Shown here: in pieces, positions 9,033 to 18,500 of the stretch
Layout: each line of letters opens with the position of its first letter
How positions within the stretch are numbered: position 1 is the first letter of the stretch
Assembly: GCA_947632375.1 (NCBI GenBank)
Contig: CANRPF010000002.1
Coordinates: 1 to 64,000, forward strand
Source: an uncultured Bacilli bacterium
GTDB taxonomy: Bacteria > Bacillota_I > Bacilli_A > RF39 > UBA660
Reading direction: 5' to 3'
Length of the DNA stretch: 64,000 bases
Made by a program: the position numbers and the translations under genes
Notes under the pieces: generated by a model
Told to the model about the DNA's origin: nothing
The model's database searches: none
Seen by the model: only the letters and a program-made list of their open reading frames with translations

Positions 9033-9083
9033 AATATCACTTCCTTTATTTTTGCATATAATGAAACTAGAGGAGGAAAACCT

Positions 9084-9413
9084 ATGAAGAAAGATCGAAA
9101 TTCATTTTTTTCTGAATATAATATGAATGCTTATAATACTATGCCTAATCAACCAATGATGCCAATGAATATGGTACCAAATCAAGTATCAAGTCAATCT
9201 TCTTTTTATTCAGGTCCAGCATATGATACAGGAATGATGCAAAATCCTAATCAATCTAATTATACACAAGATATTGAATCTAGAATATCAAAAATAGAAA
9301 GACAAATCAATAGAATTGAAACAAGACTAAATAAATTAGAAAGTGAATATAATAACAATACAATTGTACAATCAGATACAGATATATATAAAAATAATAT
9401 GTATATGGTATAA
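9084..9413 (+). CDS. Met/Asn/Gln-rich small protein with C-terminal coiled coil
   Basis: A 109-residue protein with a very strong ribosome-binding site (GAGGAGG, 7 bases before the ATG). Residues 10-65 are low-complexity and rich in Met, Asn, Pro, Gln, Ser and Tyr. Residues about 66-90 form a heptad-type coiled coil (ESRISKIERQINRIETRLNK). This composition resembles small spore-coat or spore-surface proteins, and a sporulation gene (cse60) converges on it, but the assignment is inference only. Confidence 0.6.
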   Translation: MKKDRNSFFSEYNMNAYNTMPNQPMMPMNMVPNQVSSQSSFYSGPAYDTGMMQNPNQSNYTQDIESRISKIERQINRIETRLNKLESEYNNNTIVQSDTDIYKNNMYMV

Positions 9414-9437
9414 ATTACTTACGTGAGTAAGTAATTT
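9412..9437. terminator. Hairpin between two convergent small genes
   Basis: Perfect 11-bp stem AAATTACTTAC / GTAAGTAATTT with loop GTGA. It can serve the plus-strand small gene and the convergent cse60 gene. T-runs are short. Confidence 0.55.
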
Positions 9438-9600
9438 ATTTATATAAAATCATTGCACTAAAGCAAAAAATCTGTTCTTCTCCAAACATCGCAATTGCAA
9501 CATTAAACTTTATATCTATTATTTCTTTATCAATTATAAATTCATTTATAGAGTTTTCTAAATCTTTTTCATGATTTTCATCAAATACTTTTACTTTCAT
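9436..9600 (-). CDS. cse60: Sporulation protein Cse60-like
   Basis: A 54-residue protein, MKVKVFDENHEKDLENS..., ending in EEQIFCFSAMILYK. The N-terminal KVKVFDExHEKDLE and C-terminal IFCFSAMI(L/I)Y blocks are those of the Cse60 family of small sporulation proteins (sigma-E controlled in B. subtilis). The site AGGTGAT lies 4 bases before the ATG. Its stop lies beside the hairpin at the end of the convergent coiled-coil gene. Function in the family is unknown. Confidence 0.8.
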   Translation of the reverse strand: MKVKVFDENHEKDLENSINEFIIDKEIIDIKFNVAIAMFGEEQIFCFSAMILYK

Positions 9601-9650
9601 CTTATCACCTATAAAATAATAAGATATTAAGTTTAAATAATATGTCGATT

Positions 9651-10535
9651 TTACTCAAATTTTAAATCTATTAAACTATGTAATATACTTGCAATTAATA
9701 TTGCTCCTAAAACAGATAAAGCTGGTTGTATTAAATATAGCAAAAATGTAGTGATTCCAACTAATAATCCATAAATAATTTGTCCTTTTTTAGTGTAGCT
9801 ACTGCTAGTAGGTTCATTAGCAATATATATAAATGAAAATAATATTCCATTAGTAAATGTCATATTTAAAATATTACCTATATCAGATTTAAATATACAA
9901 TATATTATAACTAAACTAAAGAATGAGATTATAGAAAATATAGGTATTACTTTTTTATAAGTTTTAGAAAAATATAATATTAAAAAACTAATTATTAAAG
10001 CAATAATACTCGTTGTAAATATTCCCCCACTACCTCTTCCAATTAAATAATCTATTGTATCTAATTTTAAATTATTTGTAGTTTCATATATATTTAAAAA
10101 TGAAAATTTACCAAATATATTCATTATAAAAAATATTATTAATGCACATAAAGCAACAAAATTAAGTTTATTTTTTACAAATTTAGATAAAAATAAAGTT
10201 AAAAAACTAATTATTATAAACAAAAATATATTTGTATTAATACTAACTATACATGATATTAAAGCACCATACACTATATGAAAACTACTAAATATTTTAT
10301 CTATTATAGTATCTTTATTTTTCTTAATATAAGTTTCATATATTAAATTAACTAAAGCACCAATTAAAATACCAAGTATTAAAAAAATTATAGGTTTAAA
10401 TAATCCAAATATACCTACTAATTTTTTATTATATAGCATAATACCATTTTTATAAAAACCATAAATAATTAAGGGTATTAAACTAATTAAATAAGTAATT
10501 GTTATTTTTTTTATAGAATTATTACTCTTTATCAT
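9651..10535 (-). CDS. rnfD: Rnf complex membrane subunit D-like
   Basis: A 294-residue membrane protein of the NqrB/RnfD/RnfE family with about nine hydrophobic helices. DYLIGRGSGGIFTTS (about residues 161-175) sits where RnfD/NqrB carry the covalent FMN threonine (SGAT-type motif; here GGIFTTS offers Thr). NEPTSSSYTKKGQIIYG near residue 240 is a strong family block. The Rnf complex couples ferredoxin:NAD+ electron flow to Na+ or H+ pumping. It overlaps rnfC by 14 bases. No other Rnf subunit genes (A, B, E, G) are in the window. Confidence 0.8.
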   Translation of the reverse strand: MIKSNNSIKKITITYLISLIPLIIYGFYKNGIMLYNKKLVGIFGLFKPIIFLILGILIGALVNLIYETYIKKNKDTIIDKIFSSFHIVYGALISCIVSINTNIFLFIIISFLTLFLSKFVKNKLNFVALCALIIFFIMNIFGKFSFLNIYETTNNLKLDTIDYLIGRGSGGIFTTSIIALIISFLILYFSKTYKKVIPIFSIISFFSLVIIYCIFKSDIGNILNMTFTNGILFSFIYIANEPTSSSYTKKGQIIYGLLVGITTFLLYLIQPALSVLGAILIASILHSLIDLKFE

Positions 10536-11637
10536 TTTTTACCACATCTCTATTCAATGATATTTTAGATGGACATATATAGCTGCAAAGTCCACAATTA
10601 ATACACTTATTTTTATAATAATCAGCTTTTTTATCATTATTATGATACATATATTTAGGATTTATATGAATAGGACATATTTCTAAACAAGCACCACAAT
10701 TAATACATTCATTTACTTTAAATTTAGTACATGTGTTTATAAAAATACTTCTTACATTATTATCTATTATATAGTTTCTATCTTTTAATAAAGTACCATT
10801 TAAAAGACCATTAACTATTATATTTTCTGTTTCTTTTATATTATATTCCTTTAACAAATCAGCTAAATTAGTACCTAACTTAACTCTAATAACTTTACTA
10901 AAATCTATTAAATTTCCTGTTAATAAAATATAAGTTTCTGTAGCACTTCTTTTAAATTTTAAAATAGTATATATATTTAAAATATCTTTTATATTTAAAA
11001 ATAATACATTATAATTTTTATTTTTATAATTAGTTAATTTATCTATAAGAATTTCTTTATTACCCATATATAAATTATTATTTAATATCTTTAAATCTAT
11101 TTTAGGATAAGTACCTAAATTATTTACTAATATATCTATACTTTCTGTGTTTTTGCTACTTATAGCTAGAAAACATTTCTTTATATTCATTATTTCAATT
11201 ATAGCATCAATAGTTTCTAATATTGGAGTAGTAAAATTTTCTAATAATGTTCCATAAATCGTCTCTTCATAATAAGAATCAATTCCACTAACTATTAATA
11301 CTTTACTAGTTTCATCAAAATCAGATATATGAAAATATTTATTTATTAAATCTATAAATTCTTCTTTAGTATAATTATTTATATTTTTTTTAGCTCCACT
11401 TCTTACAGCAAGTTTATCTTTAAAATCATTTTCTAAAACAATATATTTTTTATCATGAATTTTAGTAGCACCTAAAATAGTTCCAGAAACACTACTATAA
11501 ACATTTCTTTCTCCACTTAATAATAAAGTATTTTTATATATATATTCCTTATCTTTTATATTTATTTTCATATTTTTTTCATATGGAATATAAATATAAT
11601 CAACAGATAAATAATTTTCTATTTCTTTATTTGCCAT
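10522..11637 (-). CDS. rnfC: Rnf complex iron-sulfur subunit C-like
   Basis: A 371-residue protein. The N-terminal region (about 15-70) resembles the barrel-sandwich part of RnfC, the middle holds an SLBB-like region (KVRVKLGT... as VIRVKLGTNLADLL), and the C-terminus has two 4Fe-4S motifs: CINCGACLEICP and CINCGLCSYICP, each CxxCxxCxxxCP. It is shorter than typical RnfC (about 440 or more) and lacks the clear N-terminal extension. It is cotranscribed with rnfD. The promoter region upstream has TATAAT on the minus strand near 11655. Confidence 0.8.
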   Translation of the reverse strand: MANKEIENYLSVDYIYIPYEKNMKINIKDKEYIYKNTLLLSGERNVYSSVSGTILGATKIHDKKYIVLENDFKDKLAVRSGAKKNINNYTKEEFIDLINKYFHISDFDETSKVLIVSGIDSYYEETIYGTLLENFTTPILETIDAIIEIMNIKKCFLAISSKNTESIDILVNNLGTYPKIDLKILNNNLYMGNKEILIDKLTNYKNKNYNVLFLNIKDILNIYTILKFKRSATETYILLTGNLIDFSKVIRVKLGTNLADLLKEYNIKETENIIVNGLLNGTLLKDRNYIIDNNVRSIFINTCTKFKVNECINCGACLEICPIHINPKYMYHNNDKKADYYKNKCINCGLCSYICPSKISLNRDVVKNDKE

Positions 11638-11684
11638 ATTTACACCTTAATACAATTATAGAAAAAGAATAAAAAAAAAGCAAT

Positions 11685-11714
11685 TTAAAAAACTGTAATT
11701 TTTCAATTACAGTT
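11685..11714 (-). terminator. Terminator of the BI-1 family gene
   Basis: Stem AACTGTAATT / AATTACAGTT (11691-11714) followed by TTTTTT on the minus strand. It overlaps the stop codon. Confidence 0.8.
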
Positions 11715-12518
11715 AATTATCTTTTACGCTATTTAAAATATTTAATATTCTTATATAAACTTCTATTACTGAAAATGATAAACAAAATGCTGCAAGCCAT
11801 TCATACTTCTTAGATATTTTATTTTCAATACAATTATTAATTACTTCAAAATCTACTAATAAGAATAAAGCAGATATTAATACACTTATAATACTTGTTA
11901 TTATAAATAAAGTACTATTGCTAGATATATAATTCATTACACCATTTAAAGCTGGTATAAATGATAATATTACATAGATTAATGAAATTATTATACCTAG
12001 TGCAAATATTGTTAAAATAAATGATGTAAATTTTTTATTTACTTTAATTATTTTATGTCGATATAAAAACATCATTACAAGTATTACTATTATGGTAATT
12101 ATTAAAGCTTCTATAGCAGTATAAATATATTCACTTCCAAAAACTTTAAATAAAAATGCCATACCATAACCTTGTATTAAAGAATATAAACTTCCTAAGA
12201 AACCTGACATTCTTACTAATTTAAATGCTAAAAGGGAACAAATTGCACCAACTATTAAACTTCCTAATACTATAAATATTTCATATAAATTAAATGATGT
12301 ATCATCACTAGTAATTATATATTGAGGTAATTTATCATGTGCAAGGAAAAATATTAAAATACCTACTAAAGTTAATAGTAATAAGAAAAATGTTTTTTTG
12401 CAATTCCTTTAGTTGTTAAACTAGGTTCATCATTTTCTGCTACTCTATCTAATTTTGCAATCATTGGATTTGCAACAAACATTGCTAAAAATCCTCTTTT
12501 TGTTTTTGTAACTGCCAT
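11713..12518 (-). pseudogene. Bax inhibitor-1/YccA family membrane protein, frameshifted
   Basis: The gene begins at an ATG at 12518 with a good site (AGGAG) and reads MAVTKTKRGFLAMFVANPMI... as BI-1/YccA proteins do. At a run of seven T (plus strand 12393-12399, A on the coding strand) the frame is lost and stops about 10 codons later. Adding one base there joins it to the rest: AKKTFFLLLLTLVGIL, then the remaining six or seven helices and the family tail LLVDFEVINNCIENKISKKYEWLAAF. Restored length is 268 residues, as expected. The C-terminal part alone (11713-12210) is open. It is a one-base indel: an assembly error, a recent pseudogene or, less likely, a slippery site. Confidence 0.8.
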
Positions 12519-12545
12519 TAATCGTTAAACTCCTTTCTAAACTAG

Positions 12546-12602
12546 ATTATAACATAACTCATTTATATTTAAATTGTATTTTTTTTAATTTCATGGTAAT
12601 AT
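12546..12602. promoter_or_regulatory. Divergent promoters, BI-1 gene and sortase gene
   Basis: Minus strand: extended -10 TGTTATAAT at about 12546-12554 drives the BI-1 gene. Plus strand: -35 TTGTAT (12574-12579), 17-base spacer ending in TGG, and -10 TAATAT (12597-12602) drive the sortase gene. Confidence 0.5.
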
Positions 12603-12635
12603 TAATATTGTAATAATAGAAAGTAAGTGGTTTAG

Positions 12636-14258
12636 TTGAATAATATTTTAATTAAAGTTAATTCTAATTTACTTACTTTATCTCATGTAACTAAAAAAGA
12701 AGATAAAAATTTAAATAATACAAATATTATTGATACTAAAGAACTTTTATTTTCTTATCAATATATTATAGATAATTTAGATTTAGTTAGTAGTTTTTTA
12801 AATACGATTATTTTAAAAAATAATATTTCTAAAATAAGAGTTAGCAATATAGAGATAGTATCTATATCTTTAGATTTAATAAAGAACTCTAAAACTATTA
12901 CACAAATGTTAATTAGTGATAATGAATCTGTAACATATGATATATTTTTAAAATTATTAGATAATAATACTTTAACTTATTTAAATTGTTATGATATTCC
13001 TCCATATTTACTTGAAAGATTAGATATTAATAAAAATTTAAAAATAGATATTAGAAGTGAAATGTTTTTTATAAGTAAATTTATGGATGATAATAAATTA
13101 TATAAATATTCAGATATATATTATAAAAAGTCTATAGTTATTAATCAGGTTTTTGAAAAAAAAGATTTAGAAGATTTTAAAACATTTTTAAAAATTAATA
13201 AGTATCTTAAAGCAATACATTTAAAAAGTTATTCTAATGATTTAATATATTCTATTATAGATGCTTTTAAAGAATTAAATATTAATAATAAAATAATAGT
13301 ATTTTATGAAAATAATAATATTAATATAATAGCGAATTCAGTTAATTATTTAAAACAAATATATAATAATTTTTTATCTTTAAATAAAATAACATTTAAA
13401 ATAGTTTATTCTAAAGAATATAAAAGAAAGAACTTTTTTAAACAACTTAATTTTATAACTTTAAAATATATTTGTTTAGTTGTTATATTATGTGCTTTAG
13501 TATTTTCTTCTTTAGATTTTTATAAGAATTTTGTAGCTGAAAAAAATGTTAATAAAATTAATGAACAATTAACAAATATATTAGATGATTATAATTTTAT
13601 TGATGAAAATGATACTAATATTATTGAATCTGAAGAAGAGGAAGAAGAAAATAATACATCTTCTACTCCATCAACACCAAGTTCTTATTATACTAAGTAT
13701 GAACAAGTTTTTGATAATCTTACTGAAATTAATGATGAAACTGTCGGTTGGTTAACAGTAAATAATACTAAAGTTAATTATCCTGTTGTTCAACATATAG
13801 ATAATGAATATTATTTAAAAAGAGATTTTAATAAGCAAAAGAATTCATATGGTTGGATTTATATGGATTATAGAAATAATATTTATAATATGAGTAATAA
13901 TACTATTATATTAGGACATAATTTAAAAAATGGTATGATGTTTGGAACATTAAGATATGTTTTAAATGAAAAATGGTATACTAATGAAGAGAATCAAATT
14001 ATTACTTTTAATACTAAAGTTAAAAATATGAAATGGAAGATATTTTCTATATATAGAGTTCCTGTTACAAATGATTATATGTATGCTAATTTTGCTGATT
14101 TAGATGAATTTCAAAAGTTTATAGACTTTATTAAAAATCGTAGTATATATGATTTTAAAACTGAAGTTACTAAGGAAGATCATATATTAACTTTATCAAC
14201 TTGTGCTAGTGGTAGTAGTCAAAGATTAGTTATACATGCTGTATTAATTAAAGAATAA
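12636..14258 (+). CDS. Class B sortase with a large unknown N-terminal domain
   Basis: A 540-residue protein starting at TTG (no ATG nearby; GTGG about 6 bases upstream). Residues about 1-270 form a charged cytoplasmic-side region with no family I recognise. A single transmembrane helix follows (about 276-296), then an acidic and Ser/Thr/Pro linker (about 325-350). The last 190 residues are a class B sortase: H428 (GHNLKNG), C523 in TLSTC and R530. Sortases join surface proteins to the wall through a sorting signal. Ordinary SrtB is about 240 residues with only a short N-terminal tail, so the fused domain is unusual. No substrate with a sorting signal is in the window. Confidence 0.85.
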   Translation: MNNILIKVNSNLLTLSHVTKKEDKNLNNTNIIDTKELLFSYQYIIDNLDLVSSFLNTIILKNNISKIRVSNIEIVSISLDLIKNSKTITQMLISDNESVTYDIFLKLLDNNTLTYLNCYDIPPYLLERLDINKNLKIDIRSEMFFISKFMDDNKLYKYSDIYYKKSIVINQVFEKKDLEDFKTFLKINKYLKAIHLKSYSNDLIYSIIDAFKELNINNKIIVFYENNNINIIANSVNYLKQIYNNFLSLNKITFKIVYSKEYKRKNFFKQLNFITLKYICLVVILCALVFSSLDFYKNFVAEKNVNKINEQLTNILDDYNFIDENDTNIIESEEEEEENNTSSTPSTPSSYYTKYEQVFDNLTEINDETVGWLTVNNTKVNYPVVQHIDNEYYLKRDFNKQKNSYGWIYMDYRNNIYNMSNNTIILGHNLKNGMMFGTLRYVLNEKWYTNEENQIITFNTKVKNMKWKIFSIYRVPVTNDYMYANFADLDEFQKFIDFIKNRSIYDFKTEVTKEDHILTLSTCASGSSQRLVIHAVLIKE

Positions 14259-14261
14259 TAA

Positions 14262-14286
14262 AAATAAACAGTTTAACTGTTTATTT
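14262..14286. terminator. Bidirectional terminator
   Basis: A 24-base perfect palindrome, AAATAAACAGTT / AACTGTTTATTT, between the convergent sortase gene and the small gene downstream of spoIIP. Confidence 0.7.
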
Positions 14287-14610
14287 ATTTTGAAATAATT
14301 TTTTTAAAACATTTCCTATATTTTTTAAGCCTTTATTTAAAAATGTATCTATTCCTGTAGATATTTTATAACCTATATCACTATATACGTTTCTATAATT
14401 TGTATTATCTTCTATATAGTTTTTTATATCTATATTATTACCATTTTTTACATCGTTTTCAAATTCTTTTATTTTTTCATCTGTTAATATTTTATTTTTG
14501 CTTGCTATATTATAGTATCCTAAATTATCCATCATATAAAGAGCGAAATAAAAAAGAAATAATATAGATAATATTTTTAAAAATATATTTTTTTTCTTTT
14601 TTTCTTCCAT
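14281..14610 (-). CDS. Small membrane-anchored protein downstream of spoIIP
   Basis: A 109-residue protein with a Lys-rich start, one transmembrane helix (about 9-29) and a soluble, mostly helical remainder. No family is recognised. It lies 1 base after the spoIIP stop, so it is translationally linked to spoIIP and may act in the same stage of sporulation; this is inference from position. Confidence 0.6.
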   Translation of the reverse strand: MEEKKKKNIFLKILSILFLFYFALYMMDNLGYYNIASKNKILTDEKIKEFENDVKNGNNIDIKNYIEDNTNYRNVYSDIGYKISTGIDTFLNKGLKNIGNVLKKLFQNK

Positions 14611-14611
14611 A

Positions 14612-15481
14612 TTAGTCTCCTATATAATTTTTTATCGCTAAAGCTAATACATCTAATGTATTTGAAATACTTGAATATGTACTTTCTGGTCCACCTATTT
14701 CAACTAATATACAGTTTGGATTATAGTCTTGATTATAAACACTTTTTCTTGTAAATATTCCCCTACTAATATCTTTATTTATACTTTCTATTTCTTTTAC
14801 TAAAGACTCTGCTACTTGCATATTTTTAGAATAATCATAATTAGTTCCTACAACAAACATTATTTTAGCATAATCACTTCCATTTACATTAATATTGCTT
14901 AAACTATATTTTATACTATCTCTATGTAAATCTATATATAAAGATAAATTAGGATTATTTAAATTTTCTAACCATTTTCTACTTACTTTATAAGCATCTC
15001 TATAAGTATATCCCATTTTATTTAGATCAGTTTTTAAATCACTTGATTCTACTATAGAGCCTATATTATAATCATTTAGTTTATCTTTTAGAATATAAGA
15101 TGCTGTTAATACAGTTGGAGTTAAATTATAATTTTCTATAGTTTTATATTCTTCTGTTTGATGAGTATTATAAATATAAACTAACGGAGTTGGCGCTTCT
15201 TCAGACACAACTTTTTCTTTTTCTTTAAAAACTTCTTTAGTAAAAGATATATCATCAAAAGTATTTAAACCAATATTTAAAAGATATTTACTTTTTAAAT
15301 CTAACTTTTTTATATTTATTTTATTTAATGATATATTTTTTACAAAATTTATAAATTTTTCACTTTTAATTATATCGAATCTATAAATAAAAAATGTAAT
15401 AGAAAAAGATATTAAAAGTAATTTAAGTTTATTTGAAAGTTTAAAATTTAACTTTTTCTTACTTTTAAATATCTTCTTCAT
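14612..15481 (-). CDS. spoIIP: Stage II sporulation protein P (SpoIIP)
   Basis: A 289-residue membrane-anchored peptidoglycan amidase/endopeptidase needed for thinning of the septal wall and engulfment. After a basic N-terminus and one membrane helix come the family blocks IYNTHQTEEY (zinc-ligand His), YIDLHRDS (second His region) and NCILVEIGGPEST (catalytic Glu region). An in-frame ATG 48 bases upstream is less likely: the ATG at 15481 has the site GGTGAT in front. It follows polC by about 55 bases from the chosen start and precedes the small membrane gene. Confidence 0.9.
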   Translation of the reverse strand: MKKIFKSKKKLNFKLSNKLKLLLISFSITFFIYRFDIIKSEKFINFVKNISLNKINIKKLDLKSKYLLNIGLNTFDDISFTKEVFKEKEKVVSEEAPTPLVYIYNTHQTEEYKTIENYNLTPTVLTASYILKDKLNDYNIGSIVESSDLKTDLNKMGYTYRDAYKVSRKWLENLNNPNLSLYIDLHRDSIKYSLSNINVNGSDYAKIMFVVGTNYDYSKNMQVAESLVKEIESINKDISRGIFTRKSVYNQDYNPNCILVEIGGPESTYSSISNTLDVLALAIKNYIGD

Positions 15482-15535
15482 ATTATCACCAATTATATAA
15501 TAACTGATAATGTATAAATAAATTGTCATATTATG

Positions 15536-18500
15536 TTAAAACAAACTAAGTTGACTTGATTCTGGTAAATCTTTTAATACTCCTAATTCTTTTAGTTTTT
15601 CTATAGCTGAAGTATTTACTTTACCTCTATTTTGTAAGTCTTCTACACTTATATATTTACCTTTTTTTCTTTCTTCTACTATTTGATTACAAACTTGAAC
15701 TCCTAATCCATCTAAAGCTCTAAATGGCATTATTAAACTCTTGTTATCTTCATCTATTAAGAAGTATTTATTAGATGATTTTTCTAGATCTATATTTTTA
15801 AAAGATAGGCCTCTACATGTCATTTCTAAAGCTACATATAAAACATCCAAAATACTAGATTCTTTATTTGTTATTTCATAGCCTTTAGCTTGTAATTCTT
15901 CTATTTTAGCTCTTATAGCAGTTTCTCCTTTAATCATTGAATCAACATCAAAATCATCACATCTTATTGAAAAATAAGCAGCATAATACCATAATGGATG
16001 ATGAACTTTAAAGTATGCTATTCTAAATGCACTCATTACATAAGCAGCAGCATGTGCTTTTGGGAACATATATTTTATTTTTCTACAAGAATCTATATAC
16101 CATTCTTCTATATTAGCATCACGCATTTCTTTTTCCCAAACTTTCCATCCTTCAGGATCTTTACTTGCTTTTCCTTTACGGACAAATTCCATGATTTTAA
16201 ATGCTTTTTTAGGTTCTAATCCATGATACATTAAATATACCATTATGTCATCACGACATCCTATTACATCTTTAAATTCAACTATATTATTTCTTATTAA
16301 ATCTTGGGCATTGCCTAGCCAAACATCGGTTCCATGAGAAAGACCAGATATTTTAATAAGTTCAGAGAATGTTGTTGGTTTAGTATCTACAAGCATTCCT
16401 ATTACGAATTTTGTACCAAATTCAGGAATACCTAATGTACCTGTTTCACACATTATTCTTTCTTTATCAACTCCTAAAGGTTCAGGAGATCTAAATATTT
16501 TCATAGTTTCTTTATCATCAAAAGGAATCTTTGTTACATCCATTCCGGATAAATCTTGAAGCATTCTTAATACGGTTGGATCATCGTGTCCAAGTATATC
16601 TAGTTTTAATACGTCTTGATCTATAGCATGGTAATCAAAGTGAGTTGTTCTCCAAGCGCTTTCTGGATCGTCGGCAGGATATTGAAATGGTGTAAAATCA
16701 AATACATCCATATATCCTGGTATTACAACTATTCCTCCAGGATGTTGTCCTGTAGTTCTTTTTACTCCTGTACATCCTAATGCAAGTCTTTCTTTTTCTA
16801 CATTTCTTAAATTTATTTCTTTATCTTCACAATATCCTTGAACAAAACCATATGCTGTTTTATCTGCTACAGTACCAATAGTTCCTGCTCTATAAACATT
16901 ATCAACTCCGAACAATACTTTAGTATATTCATGAGCGCTAGCTTGATTATCTCCAGAGAAGTTTAAATCTATATCAGGAACTTTATCGGCATTAAAACCT
17001 AAGAATGTTGCAAAAGGCATATCTTGTCCTTCTTTATTTAATGGAATATTACAATTTGGGCATAATTTATCTGGAAGATCATAACCACTAGAATACAAAC
17101 TACCTAAAGAATTACCATTATCATCATCGAATATACTAAGTTTACATTTGCTACATAAATAGTGTGCTGGAAGCGGATTTACTTCTGTTATTCCCATCAT
17201 TGTTGCAACGAATGAAGAACCAACACTACCACGCGAACCAACTAAGTATCCATCATCATTTGAGTGTTTTACTAATTTTTGTGCAATTAAATAAATTACG
17301 TCAAATCCTCCTCCAATGATTCCTCCTAAACTTTTTTTAGTTTCTTTTTCTAATTGTTCTTCAGTAAATTCTTGTGATTTTCTTAAATTTTCTTTAGTTA
17401 ATTCAAAAACTTTATCATATCCTTCTTTTAAAACAGTACCAATTTTTTGATAAAATAATTTATTAAATTCTTCTTCATCTACGTTTGGAGATTCTTCTTT
17501 TACTTTATTTTTAATTAATTTAATAATTCCATCTCCATATAACTCTTGTGCAATACGTTCTAATATATTATTTGGTAAAGGATTTCCATAAAGACTATGT
17601 GCTTTATCAAATACTAAATTATATACTTCAGTTCTAGAATCTCCCATTTTTGGACTAAATGGAATACCGCCTGTTTCTATTATTACTTCTATTATCTCTA
17701 CACTATCAGCTATCTTTTTAGGATTATCTATTACTATTTCATGAGCTAATTCTTTTGGTAAGAATGAAAAAGCTTCTAACATCTCAGTTGTTGTTCTAAA
17801 ATAATTTTCAGGAATATGTTCTATATTTGATCTATTTAAAGGATGTCCTCCGCCACCTGGTATTCTTTGATTAATAATTATTTCTCTATAAATTTTATCT
17901 TCTTTATTTAAGTAATGCACATCTCCTGTTGCAACTATAATTTTACCCGCTTCTTTAGTTGCATTTATAATTTTCTTTATATTTTCTTCTAATTCATATT
18001 CGTTTAAGAAATCACTTTGATCAATTAAATGAGTATAACAATCTTTTGGTTGTACTTCTACATAATCATAAAAAGATATTATATTTTTTAATTCATCATC
18101 ACTTTTACTTCTTGCTTCTATAAATACTTCTGATTCATAACAACCACTACCTATTAAAATACCTTCTCTTAATTCTTGTAATTTACTTCTTAATATTCTT
18201 GGTACTTTATATAAGTAAGTTGTATTAGCATAACTTATTATTTTAAATAAATTTTTTAAACCAACTTTATTTTGAGCTAATAAGTTAATATGAAAAGTTC
18301 TTCCAAATTTATGAATTTCATTTTTTGGAATTAAATTATTAATTTCAGAAATTTTATTTAATTTTAAATTACGTAATCTTTTTAACATTTTATTAAATAC
18401 ATTTGCAGTTCCTTCAGCATCATAATCCCCTCTATGATGTGCATATTCATCCCAAGGAACTTCATATCTTTTAACTAATGCACTTAAACTATGTTTATTT

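Noticed and set aside
12211..12518. A separate short gene upstream of the BI-1 C-terminal part
   Set aside because: Its N-terminal product (MAVTKTKRGFLAMFVANPMI...) joins the downstream frame after one added base, so it is the same gene frameshifted.
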